Below, in pieces: positions 1-9,137 of a stretch of 64,000 nucleotides of DNA. A program made the position numbers and the translations under genes. Source of the stretch: an uncultured Altererythrobacter sp. Lineage in GTDB: Bacteria > Pseudomonadota > Alphaproteobacteria > Sphingomonadales > Sphingomonadaceae. Below the pieces are notes generated by a model, which saw only the letters and a program-made list of their open reading frames with translations, ran no database searches and was not told the DNA's origin. The stretch covers positions 248,001-312,000 of the forward strand of contig CANLLZ010000002.1 in the NCBI GenBank assembly GCA_947492235.1, given 5' to 3'. Numbering within the stretch: position 1 is the first letter of the stretch; every line of letters starts with the position of its first letter.

Positions 1-2
1 GC

Positions 3-3000
3 CTGCAGCAGGCCTCATCGGTTGCAGGCATTTGGGACGAGGCAGAGGTGGAGCGGCCCCTTGCAGACCACGCCAGCAAGCTGAGCCTCTATTCGCAGCA
101 GTGCCTTGCACAGATCAACGAGGCCCGCGGCGATTTTTCCTATGTCCTGTCCCAGTCCGACGGAAAAGCGCTGCGCCGTTGGAGCACCGGCTTGTTCGTG
201 GATATCGGTTGGAGCGAATGGGCCGACGCGCGGGACGAGGCCGGCGTCCAGCCGATCAACCGGCAGGACTTCATCGACACCGCCATCGATGTCAGCCTTG
301 TCACTCTGAGCGAACTGCCCGGCAGTTTCCAGACGCTCGACACCGTGTACCAGATCGTAAAGCGCGAAGAGAATGACGACGATGACACGACGACCGGACT
401 GGTCGACGATGCGCGCGCGCTGCAGGTCACCAATGCGGCGCTGACCCGCATTCTGCAGGGCGACAGGGTGCCCACATTCTGGGACCGGCATGTCGTCAAT
501 CTGGGGTGCCGGATGCATGGTGACCGGCTGGACATGATGGGGTCCACCGATCTCTCCACGCTGGTTTCCGCTGCCCGCGAACTGCAGGATTATTGCCAGC
601 CGGTGGCCGATGACCGCATCTGGGCGGCCTATACCCGCAACGCCCTGCAGAGCGCGTTCCACAAGCTGGCGCATATCGAAGACGCAGATGGGACGGAGTT
701 GTTTAGCACGCGGGAGGGATTCAACGCGCTGTATCCCTTTCTCGATTGGGCGTCCAAAGGCGGCAATCCGAACCCGACAGGCGATCTGGTCCGTGTGGGG
801 GAAGACTTTCTGGGGCCGGACCAGATGGCCCGTTTTCGGGCGCGCCAGGCCCACCAAAAGCAAGTCTTCGGCTTCGAATACGAGAATGATTTTGGCCGGA
901 AAAATACGTGGTATTTCCGCCATAGCGATGATCCGCTGTGGGGCGGCGAAGCATTCCTCGCCGCGATGGATACCTACAATCGCGGTGTCGGGCCGGAATC
1001 CGCACGGGAGTTTCTGGCTGGCATCTCCCGCTTCGCAGCGGAACGTAGCGCGCCGATGCCGGTCCTTGCCCAATCGATCCTGAGTGAAGCGGAAGCTTAT
1101 CTCCCGGACGACCCGGAGACCGTCGAGAGATACGCCAAAGCCAACGAACTGCTTGCCTTTGAAAAGGCCCACCTGCCCGTCGATGCACGCGGCATCGCCT
1201 TCGCGGGCTATCTGCCGGAATCGATCCGCGCGGGCAGCCCCAAAAGACCCGAAGTGCCGATGTATGGCTGGGCCTCGGGCGGGCTCTATGCCGTCGAAGA
1301 CGATACCGCCGCCGATTGGGGCGATTGGCCCTCCTTCAACGGGTTTGACCCGGTCGCTCTGGCACGCGGGGAACTGGTTGCAGGCTCGCCCCGCATCACG
1401 GGCGAGATTGCGCCCGAGGCCAACGGAATGCTGTCGACCTATGCCTTGTTCGCCAGCGAGGCTTCCTTGCGCCGCTGGCAAGCCGACCCGGCCGGAATCG
1501 CACTGCAGGCGGCAGACCAGTGGGTGCGCTTGAAGCCCGAAGCGCTGCATTATCTGGCCGACCGCGAGCGGATTTGGGCCCGCGCCCGGCAAGTTTTCGG
1601 TGCGGGGCCCGATGCGATAGCCAGCGCGAATGCCGCCATGTCCGATGTGCTGGACAGGCCGGGGGCGACCAGTGTCGAGAAGATGACACTGGCGGCCAAT
1701 GCCATGCTTCCTTCGCCCGGGCGTAGTCCGGTGGACGATGGCGGAATTGCCTTTGGCGGTACCACGCTGGAAAGCGTAGCACCGCGACTCTACAGACGCG
1801 GGTCCTCCGATGCGACCATCCTGTTTCGCGGAGCGCGAGTCGCGCTGGCTGACCGGCGTAATGCGGAGAAAATCGCTGAGCATTGGCCGCTTCTCAATGG
1901 CTGGGATCCGGTCGAACTGGCCAAGGGTAATTTCGTCAGCGGACTGGCGGAATTGGCCAATGATCCCTCGGATACCGAAGACCCGCGCCCCTATGCCCTG
2001 TTCGCCAGCGAGGCCAATCGCGAAGCCTGGAAACGCGGCGACGGATCGCTCTATTTGGCGGCCCGCGAAAACTGGCTGGCACAGCGCCCCGATTATGCAG
2101 GCGATTTGCCCGCTGACGACAGCCAGCTCGTCGCAACAGCGAACTTCGCTCAGGCGGTCGCTCAGGAACTTCCCGAGGGAGTGAACGCGACCATTGCCCT
2201 GGCCAAATCTGTTCAGGACAGCGCCGAATATACCGATAAGGCATCGGCAGAGGGTATCGATGCGATGGCCCTTCGCAGCACGTTGAATTTTGCGACCGGC
2301 CGGACCCCGACCGACGCGCAAGGCTTTGCTTTTGGCGGCCATTCTGTGTGGGCCATGGAAGGCGGCGAAGCCGTTCTTGGCGATCGGACGCTTCCAGTCT
2401 TCTATCGCGGCGCGCTGGTCGCCACGAAAGATGACGAAGACATGTTCGAGATTCGCGGAGCGTGGCCGATATTCAATGGCTGGGACCCGGTCGAGATCGC
2501 CAAAGAGAGGGCAACGCCCGGCCTTCCCGAAATTCTGGAATTGAACGAAAAATACGGGTTCGAGCGTCCGGTCCTCTTCAGCAGCGAGGAGAACCGGGAC
2601 ACGTGGGCGCAGAACAAGCTGGAAACCGCGATTGCCGCTGCCAACAAGCTCGGCGCGTCCAACGCAGTGCCGATCCCCGACATCAAGGACGATATTTTCG
2701 ACCTCTGGGAAATTGCGATATCGCAGCGTCTGGCCTTGATGATCCCCGAAGTGGACGAGAGTGACCGCGTTGAGCTGGCCTATGAAATGGTCTGGGAGTT
2801 GCGGGATTCGCAAGAATTCGCGCCCATCGAAAGCGAGTTCGACGAAGGGCGGTTTTCGGGCCTCAATGCGATGATCGATCTGGGCGTCGAGCGACTGGCC
2901 ATCAATGGGCGTCGCACCCCCGTGAATGCCAGCCGTGTCGCTTTTGGCGGAGTGCAACTGCACTCGATTATCGAAGGAGCATCTGTTGCGGGCGAAGAGG

Positions 3001-3320
3001 GCGATCTGGAATATTATCGCGGCGCTCTGTACGCGCGGGGACAGACATCCTCCTCCTCACGCGACGAGTATTGGCCGGGCTTTAACGGATGGGACCCGGT
3101 CGCGCTTTCGCAAGGGCGTTTCGTGGCCGGGCGCGCCGAGCATGTGTTCGTCAATCCGCAGTTGTCCGGCCCACTCATGTTTGCGACAGCCGAGGCGCTG
3201 GCCGAATTTGAGGATCGGCCGGGCGATATTCTGTCAGACGCCATCGACCAGTGGAGCGCGTTGCTGCCGGAGTTCGCGGCGGATGTGGATGACTTGATCG
3301 GCGGCGACGACGATAGATGA
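3..3320 (+). CDS. Large protein with four degenerate YHS-like repeats (5' partial)
   Basis: The reading frame is open from the left edge, so the true start lies outside the window; a GTG at 48 is only an internal possibility. The first ~380 residues (counted from 48) match nothing I recognise. After that a unit recurs four times, beginning near residues 382, 564, 758 and 961. Each unit opens with a G-(I/F/V)-AF-(A/G)-G segment, then a 'YRGAL'-like strand, then an NG(F/W)DPV core near residues 430, 617, 808 and 1012. This is followed by an 'LFASE' strand and a helix. The core resembles the YHS subfamily that carries 'GYDPVAYF...YYFASEEN', but the usual metal-binding cysteines are absent. No signal peptide can be judged because the N-terminus is missing. 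Function unknown. Confidence 0.85.
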   Translation: MQQASSVAGIWDEAEVERPLADHASKLSLYSQQCLAQINEARGDFSYVLSQSDGKALRRWSTGLFVDIGWSEWADARDEAGVQPINRQDFIDTAIDVSLVTLSELPGSFQTLDTVYQIVKREENDDDDTTTGLVDDARALQVTNAALTRILQGDRVPTFWDRHVVNLGCRMHGDRLDMMGSTDLSTLVSAARELQDYCQPVADDRIWAAYTRNALQSAFHKLAHIEDADGTELFSTREGFNALYPFLDWASKGGNPNPTGDLVRVGEDFLGPDQMARFRARQAHQKQVFGFEYENDFGRKNTWYFRHSDDPLWGGEAFLAAMDTYNRGVGPESAREFLAGISRFAAERSAPMPVLAQSILSEAEAYLPDDPETVERYAKANELLAFEKAHLPVDARGIAFAGYLPESIRAGSPKRPEVPMYGWASGGLYAVEDDTAADWGDWPSFNGFDPVALARGELVAGSPRITGEIAPEANGMLSTYALFASEASLRRWQADPAGIALQAADQWVRLKPEALHYLADRERIWARARQVFGAGPDAIASANAAMSDVLDRPGATSVEKMTLAANAMLPSPGRSPVDDGGIAFGGTTLESVAPRLYRRGSSDATILFRGARVALADRRNAEKIAEHWPLLNGWDPVELAKGNFVSGLAELANDPSDTEDPRPYALFASEANREAWKRGDGSLYLAARENWLAQRPDYAGDLPADDSQLVATANFAQAVAQELPEGVNATIALAKSVQDSAEYTDKASAEGIDAMALRSTLNFATGRTPTDAQGFAFGGHSVWAMEGGEAVLGDRTLPVFYRGALVATKDDEDMFEIRGAWPIFNGWDPVEIAKERATPGLPEILELNEKYGFERPVLFSSEENRDTWAQNKLETAIAAANKLGASNAVPIPDIKDDIFDLWEIAISQRLALMIPEVDESDRVELAYEMVWELRDSQEFAPIESEFDEGRFSGLNAMIDLGVERLAINGRRTPVNASRVAFGGVQLHSIIEGASVAGEEGDLEYYRGALYARGQTSSSSRDEYWPGFNGWDPVALSQGRFVAGRAEHVFVNPQLSGPLMFATAEALAEFEDRPGDILSDAIDQWSALLPEFAADVDDLIGGDDDR

Positions 3321-3464
3321 GACGCATGATCCTGACCTGCAAAGATGCCTCCATCTTGCCGTCTGGCTAGCAAATAGCGAATTGAATGGTCGACGCAGCG
3401 CTTCGGGGCTGACAAGCAGCCCGGGACTGCGGCCGCGCCGCAAGAATCACCAATGGGAGAGACC

Positions 3465-4253
3465 ATGTCCTACGAAACGATCCGAACCGAGCAGGACGGC
3501 AATGTCCTCAAAATTACGCTCAATCGGCCCGAACGGCTGAATGCCTGCCCGCCGCAAATGGCCGACGAGATTTTTGCTGCGCTGCGCGATCTGGGCGATG
3601 CCCGCGCCGTGCTGATCACTGGCGAGGGCCGCGCCTTCTGCTCCGGTGCCGATCTGGCGGCCAATGCCGAGGGCGGAGCCTCCATCGAAGGCGGCGCGCG
3701 GTCCTACACCGCGCTGCAAAAGCATTATAATCCCATGATCCAGATGCTCGCCAACGTGCCGGTGCCGGTTGTCGCTGCGGTGGGCGGTCCCGCCGCTGGC
3801 GTCGGCTGTTCGATTGCGCTGGCGGCCGATTTCGTGCTGGCGGGCAAGAAGGGCTATTTTCTTCAAGCCTTCGTCAATATCGGGCTGGTCCCCGATGGCG
3901 GCTCCAGCTGGATGCTTCCGCGCCTGATCGGTCTGGCGCAGGCCACCCGCATGATGATGCTGGGCGAACGCATCCATGGCGAGGAAGCCGAACGCCTTGG
4001 CCTGATCTACAAATGCGTCGAGGACGATGCGCTGATCGCGGAGGCCGAAGCTCTGGCGCACAAGCTGGCAGACGGCCCGACCATCGCACTTGGCCAGATG
4101 AAGCAGACGCTCCGCGCCGGGCTGGAAAGCGACTTTGCCAATACCCTGCGAGCCGAAGCCGAGGGCCAGCGCGTCGCCGGGAACAGCAAGGACGCGCGCA
4201 TCGGAGCTATTGCGTTCCTGAAGAAAACCAAGGCGGAGTTCACCGGCAGCTGA
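3465..4253 (+). CDS. Enoyl-CoA hydratase/isomerase (crotonase, PaaG-like)
   Basis: A 262-residue crotonase-fold protein. The oxyanion-hole segments GRAFCSGADL (near residue 52) and GGPAAGVGCS (near 105) are present. The active-site loop reads GLVPDGGSSW, with Asp where hydratases have Glu; this is the pattern of PaaG-type enoyl-CoA isomerases, so isomerisation is likelier than simple hydration. The ATG at 3465 is preferred because GGGAGA lies four bases upstream; an ATG at 3453 would place that sequence inside the gene. It is monocistronic and ends in a strong terminator. Substrate unknown; probably part of the CoA-ester catabolism encoded downstream. Confidence 0.9.
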   Translation: MSYETIRTEQDGNVLKITLNRPERLNACPPQMADEIFAALRDLGDARAVLITGEGRAFCSGADLAANAEGGASIEGGARSYTALQKHYNPMIQMLANVPVPVVAAVGGPAAGVGCSIALAADFVLAGKKGYFLQAFVNIGLVPDGGSSWMLPRLIGLAQATRMMMLGERIHGEEAERLGLIYKCVEDDALIAEAEALAHKLADGPTIALGQMKQTLRAGLESDFANTLRAEAEGQRVAGNSKDARIGAIAFLKKTKAEFTGS

Positions 4254-4280
4254 GCCGGCCACAGAAATTCCAGCCCAAAG

Positions 4281-4319
4281 AAAAAGGCCGCCCGGACATC
4301 TCGTCCGGGCGGCCTTTTT
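4281..4319. terminator. Bidirectional intrinsic terminator
   Basis: A perfect 12-bp stem (4286-4297 pairing with 4303-4314) with a five-base loop is flanked by A5 on the left and T5 on the right. It sits between the 3' ends of the convergent crotonase and TonB-receptor genes, so it can serve both strands. Confidence 0.9.
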
Positions 4320-4335
4320 GTAGTGGTGCGGAAGC

Positions 4336-6777
4336 CTAGAACCGGAAGGCGGCTTCCAGAGAAATCTGGCGACCGCGGTTCTGCGTGACGACCAGATCAT
4401 CACCCACGCCCGGTTCGAGGAACGGGCGTCCACCCGACGTATTCACCCAGATCTCGTCCGCCAGGTTTGTCCCGATCAGCGAGAGCTTCCAGCGATCATC
4501 CGCCGCGCCGACGGATACCCGTGCGTCGAATGTCACATAGCTGTCCTGCTTCAGATCGGTCAGCGTGTCTTCGTTGGTGAAGTAGCTGCCCGAATAGATC
4601 GCGTTGCCGCCGAGGTTCAGCAGCAGCGTGTTACCCAGCGGCACTTCCCAATCGAACGCGACGTTGCCCGAGAACTTCGGCGCGCGCGCGACATCCCGGC
4701 CATTCAGGTCGACACCTGGAGCGGTCGAGAACGTGTCGGAGAACTGCGCGTCGAGATATGACAGGTTGGCCGACAGATCGAGACCGTCAACGGGAGGGCG
4801 CCAGCCAAAGGTCACATCAATGCCCTTCGTCGTCACCTCACCGGCATTCAGCGTGTTGAACTGAATGGCAGCGGCATCGAAGTTCTGCACCTGCAGATCA
4901 TCGAAGACATAGTAGTATGCCGTCGCATTGAAGGTGACCGTGCGGCCATTGAATTGCGACTTCACACCGACTTCGCCGCCAATCGCTGTTTCCGACTGGT
5001 AGATCAGAGCGTCCGCTGTTGCCTGGCGCACCGCAGGGTCGGAGTCACCGAACCCAAGAAGTGAAGCAGACGGCAAGGCCGAGTTATCGACACCGCCGGA
5101 TTTGAAGCCTGTTTTGAACGAGGCAAACACGTTCACATCGTCGCTGGCCTGATATTTGACAGTGACTTCGGGCGACCAATTGCTGTCGTTGAAATCAATT
5201 GGTCCGGAGAAGAACCCGCTATCGATAAAGGCCGGACCTGCAGACAGGAACGCATGCACATACGGGACCGAAATGGTCGAGGTTTTGCTCTCATCCGTCC
5301 AGCGGACACCGCCGGAAAGCTCGAGACGGTCGGTGACCTCGAAGATGGTGCTGGCGAAGAACGAGAACGCTTCGGTCTTCGTGGTCTGCGCCTTGTCCCA
5401 GTCAAACGTGAAACCGGTAATCGGGTCGGGCGCGACGAGCGAGATGTTCACAGCCTGCTGCGACGTATCGAACAGGAATTCGCGCCACTCGTAAAAACCA
5501 CCGACCTGAAAATTGATCGGGCTGTCGAAGTCAGTTGCCAGACGCAGTTCTTGGGTCACCTGACTCAGCGTGTTGCGCGGATCGCTGGTGCCAACGCCTG
5601 CCGGGATACCCGGAGCGAATTGGCCGACATAGGAATAGTTGTCGACGTCGGTCGCATCGAGATCCACAAAACCGGTTGTCGATACCAGCTTGATCGTATC
5701 GCTCAGGTCGAGGTCCAGTTTCAGGCGGCTGAAGAACAGCTCCGTCGTGCTGAACGGCACGCCATTATATCCGACGGCTTTGGACGGGCCGGTTGCCGTC
5801 GGCACGGAAACGGCAAGCGGAGCTGCCGTGTCAGGCAGGTAGTACTTGCCATCACTGTCGTTACAGTCATTGCCTGCGGGGATAACCAGGCCGCCACCGA
5901 GCAGGAACACCGGATCGGCAATGCCGTTGGCACCGCAATTGATGTCGGAATGCTGGATCGCGCCGTCGCCGCTGTTCTTGACGTATTGCATCTTCAGATT
6001 GGCATTCAATCCGGCGACAGGGTTCCATTCGAATGTTGCACGGCCGACGAAATTCTTCTGTCCGCGGAACTGGTTGACCGCCGGTGTGCCCGCCTGAAGC
6101 TCAACAAATTCGTCGATCTCGTTGTATTGCGCGGCGAGCCGGACACCGAGCGTGTCGCTGATCGGGCCGGAAACGAAACCGCCAACGGTGTAGCCCTTCT
6201 CCTCGATCTCGTAGGAAGCCTTGGCTCCGAACTCCCATGTCGGGGTGGGATTGGCCGATTTGATCGAGAAGACACCGGCCGATGCGCTTTTACCGAAGAA
6301 GAGCGATTGCGGGCCCTTCAGGACGTCGATTTGCTGCGTATCGAAGAAGCCGGCCTGCACCAGCCGCATGGTGGACACCTGCACTCCGTCGAAATCGAAG
6401 GCGACAGCAGAGTCGAAAGCGGCCGAGATGTTCGACGAACCCACGCCGCGCAGGCTGAGCTGACCGCCCGAGCCCGAACCACCGACCTGCACGTTCAATG
6501 TCGGCACCCGGCTGGTAACGTCTGCCACCTGGTCGACGTTATATTTCTCCAGCGTTTCTGCGCCGACACTGGTGATCGTAACCGGCACTTCCTGCAGCGT
6601 CTCATCCTGACGACGCGCCGTCACGATGATCACGTCCGCAGCGCCCTCGCCGGCTTCGGCACCAGGATCTTCCTGCGCCATTGCGACGCTCGGCACGGTA
6701 AAGAGGCCGGCAGCCGAAGCTAGCAGCAATGGCCGCATCCGGCGAAGAGTCCGGGCGTGTCCAATACTCGCGATCAT
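4336..6777 (-). CDS. TonB-dependent outer-membrane receptor
   Basis: An 813-residue receptor of the usual size. The ATG at 6777 is chosen because GGGAGGG lies six bases upstream; an in-frame start at 6813 has no such site. The N-terminus has Arg residues, a hydrophobic stretch and an AMA cleavage site before QEDP, then the plug domain beginning with DVIIVTARR and containing LRGVG and DVLKGPQSLFFG. The rest is beta-barrel-like and ends in a terminal Phe (AAFRF), as expected for barrel insertion. It probably imports the hydrophobic substrate of the neighbouring oxygenases; the ligand cannot be read from sequence. It is transcribed away from the adjacent Rieske gene's 3' end. Confidence 0.95.
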   Translation of the reverse strand: MIASIGHARTLRRMRPLLLASAAGLFTVPSVAMAQEDPGAEAGEGAADVIIVTARRQDETLQEVPVTITSVGAETLEKYNVDQVADVTSRVPTLNVQVGGSGSGGQLSLRGVGSSNISAAFDSAVAFDFDGVQVSTMRLVQAGFFDTQQIDVLKGPQSLFFGKSASAGVFSIKSANPTPTWEFGAKASYEIEEKGYTVGGFVSGPISDTLGVRLAAQYNEIDEFVELQAGTPAVNQFRGQKNFVGRATFEWNPVAGLNANLKMQYVKNSGDGAIQHSDINCGANGIADPVFLLGGGLVIPAGNDCNDSDGKYYLPDTAAPLAVSVPTATGPSKAVGYNGVPFSTTELFFSRLKLDLDLSDTIKLVSTTGFVDLDATDVDNYSYVGQFAPGIPAGVGTSDPRNTLSQVTQELRLATDFDSPINFQVGGFYEWREFLFDTSQQAVNISLVAPDPITGFTFDWDKAQTTKTEAFSFFASTIFEVTDRLELSGGVRWTDESKTSTISVPYVHAFLSAGPAFIDSGFFSGPIDFNDSNWSPEVTVKYQASDDVNVFASFKTGFKSGGVDNSALPSASLLGFGDSDPAVRQATADALIYQSETAIGGEVGVKSQFNGRTVTFNATAYYYVFDDLQVQNFDAAAIQFNTLNAGEVTTKGIDVTFGWRPPVDGLDLSANLSYLDAQFSDTFSTAPGVDLNGRDVARAPKFSGNVAFDWEVPLGNTLLLNLGGNAIYSGSYFTNEDTLTDLKQDSYVTFDARVSVGAADDRWKLSLIGTNLADEIWVNTSGGRPFLEPGVGDDLVVTQNRGRQISLEAAFRF

Positions 6778-6965
6778 ATGTTTCCCTCCCAAGATGGCCG
6801 GCACCGATTGCATGCGGTTTACCGAGCCTCAAAAAATTCTCGCAGCCGTGTCCGACTGTCTCTCTTTAGTATGCGGACCTAAGGGCAGGCTCATCTAGCA
6901 AAACGGATAGGCGCGCGTTGACGCTAGGAAACCGTGGCTTTTTTGCACTGAGTGCCGCGCACGGA

Positions 6966-8264
6966 TTACAACGCATTCTCGCGCTCCATCTGTGCAATCC
7001 GAGGATCGCTGGGCCACACCCACTCCTCGCCGATGACCGGTTCGACCCGCAATTCAGCAGGGATTCGGTTCGCGCCGATCATGCGGTCACAAGTCTGGTG
7101 GAAGCTGTAGATGCGCGCTTCCTGATAGCTGAGCGGCACACTGCGAAAGCCATCGCTTTCCATCGATTTCTGAATGGCTTCGCCGAATTGCGTGTCCTCC
7201 AGAATGATCGGGCTCATATCCCTTCCATTGGGCTTGGTCTCATCCGGCACAGTCCACAGATCGGGCGTCGGCCCGTCACCCCAGTCGAGCGCCATGGTGA
7301 CCAGCTCCAGCCGCGTGGTGTTCAGCGATGTCGGCCAGAACAGCAGCGGGGGCACAAAGAAATTGCTGAGCGGCGAGACCCAGTTGGGGAACAGCGTGTA
7401 GCTCTGGGTGGAGGTGCGGCCCAGTTCGCCGACGCTTTCGATATCCTGCCATTCGGGCGGGCTGTCGATCGCGCGAACATGCTCGCGGTCCGTCTGGAGG
7501 GGCGCCGGGGCCAGCATCCGGGCATGGCCATTGGGGTACATCGTATTGAGATTGCGCTTGGGGTCGACCAGCGGCGCGACCGTCTCGGGATGGATGAAGG
7601 GCACATGGTAGACCTCCATGTTGGCCTCCATCGCGACCTTCCAGTTGCACTTCAGATCGAAGCTGTAGCGCGCGGCCAGCCGGACCTTGTCGAAGCGGAA
7701 CTCGGCCCATTCGTCGGCCAGCGGACCCAGCCAGTCGAGCAGGCTCATCGCGTCCTCGTCGAAATTGACGAAGATACAATTGCCGAACATCTCGCAGCGC
7801 ACCGGGATCAGGCCCCGGCAGCTCATGTCGAAATCGGGCGGGAAGTCCTGCCGCTCGGGCACGCCAACAAGAGTGCCGTCCGTCTTGTAGGTCCAGTTGT
7901 GATAGCCACACATCAGGCGGCTGGATTTGCCCTTGTCCTGCGTCACAACAGGCGCACCGCGATGGCGGCAGGTGTTGTAGAACGCGCGCACCTGTCCATC
8001 CATGCCATGCACGATCACGATCGGATCGCCCGCATTATGCCACCGCATATAGCAGCCGGGCTCCGGCACCTCGTCAATGTGGCCCGCAAACAGCCAGCTT
8101 TTGCGGAAGATATGCTCCTGCTCCAGCGCGTAATATTCGGGGCTGGTGTATCGGGCGGCGGGCATATCGGGCAGATCGGGGAAGTTTTCAGGCGGAGCTG
8201 TGCGCTGCCCCTCCCATTCCATCTGCGCCTTCAACCGGTCGATCTCTGCCTGTTCCATAGCCAT
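6966..8264 (-). CDS. Rieske non-heme iron oxygenase, alpha subunit (1)
   Basis: A 432-residue ring-hydroxylating oxygenase alpha subunit. The Rieske [2Fe-2S] ligands are Cys99-x-His101 and Cys119-x2-His122 (CRHRG and CGYHNW). The mononuclear iron site follows NWK near residue 207, with His220 and His225; a Glu, not the usual Asp, sits three residues before His220 as the bridging acid. The third ligand is probably the Asp in LEDTQF near the C-terminus. No beta subunit, ferredoxin or reductase is adjacent, suggesting an alpha-only oxygenase fed in trans. ATGs at 8264 and 8258 are both possible, neither with a clear ribosome-binding site. It is divergent from the SDR-MFS operon. Confidence 0.92.
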   Translation of the reverse strand: MAMEQAEIDRLKAQMEWEGQRTAPPENFPDLPDMPAARYTSPEYYALEQEHIFRKSWLFAGHIDEVPEPGCYMRWHNAGDPIVIVHGMDGQVRAFYNTCRHRGAPVVTQDKGKSSRLMCGYHNWTYKTDGTLVGVPERQDFPPDFDMSCRGLIPVRCEMFGNCIFVNFDEDAMSLLDWLGPLADEWAEFRFDKVRLAARYSFDLKCNWKVAMEANMEVYHVPFIHPETVAPLVDPKRNLNTMYPNGHARMLAPAPLQTDREHVRAIDSPPEWQDIESVGELGRTSTQSYTLFPNWVSPLSNFFVPPLLFWPTSLNTTRLELVTMALDWGDGPTPDLWTVPDETKPNGRDMSPIILEDTQFGEAIQKSMESDGFRSVPLSYQEARIYSFHQTCDRMIGANRIPAELRVEPVIGEEWVWPSDPRIAQMERENAL

Positions 8265-8306
8265 GCCGCGAAGACTGCACCGGCATCACGCTCTCGCCCA
8301 CTCACC

Positions 8307-8319
8307 CTTTTGACAATGG
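8307..8319 (+). promoter_or_regulatory. Candidate shared operator CTTTTGACAATGG
   Basis: It lies in the divergent spacer between the first Rieske gene and the SDR at 8373, and resembles sites in four other divergent spacers of the window. It contains TTGACA, so it may instead simply be part of a -35 element. Found by eye only. Confidence 0.3.
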
Positions 8320-8372
8320 GGAGCCGTGCGCAACGCGGCTACCACCGACAAAAGACTGCTATCGGGAGAGAG

Positions 8373-9137
8373 ATGTTGAGCGGACGGGTAGAGGGCAAGG
8401 TTGCGCTGGTCACAGGCGGTGCCATGGGTCTGGGTAAAGCCGATTGCGAACGGCTGGCCGAAGAAGGCGCGACCGTCATCGTCACCGACATTGACGAGGA
8501 GAAAGGCAAGGAAGTCGCAGCCTCTGTTAGCGGAAGTTTCTACCAGCACGATGTGCGTGACGAAGCCCGCTGGCAAGCGATCATCGCCGATGTCGAGAAA
8601 GAGCACGGGCGGCTGGATATTCTGGTCAACAATGCCGGCAATGTGATTTTCGAGGATATTCTCGAATGCTCGCTCGATCATTTCCGGCTGCATCTGGCCA
8701 TTCATGTCGAGGGCACTTTCCTCGGCTGCCAGAAAGCCATCCCGCTGATGGCCAAGACGGGTGGCGGTTCGATTATCAACATGGCCTCCACCGCTTCGCT
8801 GCTGGGGTACGGCAACATCCCGGCCTATACAGCGGCCAAGGGCGCGATCCGCTCGATGACCAAATCCATCGCGATGTATTGTCAGGACGAGGACAACAAG
8901 ATCCGCGTCAACGTGCTGATGCCGGGCGGGATCGAAACGCCGATGGTTCAAGGCGTCTCTGGCCGTGCAGGCGAAAAACCGATGGATATCCCCGAAGGCG
9001 TGCTGCCGAAGGATTCGCTTGGCGCGCCCAAGGATGTGGCCAATATGGTGCTGTTTCTGGCAAGCGACGAAAGCCGGTTCCAGACCGGCAATGAGTACCC
9101 GGTAGATAACGGGCTGAAAGCGCGGCCCGAGAGGTGA
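8373..9137 (+). CDS. Short-chain dehydrogenase/reductase
   Basis: A 254-residue classical SDR: cofactor motif TGGAMGLG (14-21), NNAG (86-89), and catalytic Ser139, Tyr152 and Lys156. The position of the fourth tetrad residue (usually Asn) is His111, in AIHVEGTF. The start ATG follows CGGGAGAGAG. The reading frame stays open far upstream, but that part is antisense to the Rieske gene and is not coding. It overlaps the following transporter gene by four bases (GTGA), so the two are co-translated. It likely oxidises a hydroxyl made by the divergent oxygenase; substrate unknown. Confidence 0.92.
   Translation: MLSGRVEGKVALVTGGAMGLGKADCERLAEEGATVIVTDIDEEKGKEVAASVSGSFYQHDVRDEARWQAIIADVEKEHGRLDILVNNAGNVIFEDILECSLDHFRLHLAIHVEGTFLGCQKAIPLMAKTGGGSIINMASTASLLGYGNIPAYTAAKGAIRSMTKSIAMYCQDEDNKIRVNVLMPGGIETPMVQGVSGRAGEKPMDIPEGVLPKDSLGAPKDVANMVLFLASDESRFQTGNEYPVDNGLKARPER

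Noticed and set aside
15-2963. A 982-codon open frame on the minus strand opposite the YHS-repeat protein
   Set aside because: It is the antisense shadow of the repeat protein, with no ribosome-binding site and a low-complexity Arg/Gly/His-rich product; the plus-strand frame has the repeats and clear domain logic.
5254-6723. 489-codon plus-strand frame opposite the TonB receptor
   Set aside because: Composition is that of an antisense frame in GC-rich DNA; the receptor on the other strand has signal peptide, plug and barrel features.
6918-8372. Open frame extending the SDR at 8373 far upstream
   Set aside because: This part is antisense to the first Rieske gene; the SDR has its own ribosome-binding site and N-terminus at 8373.
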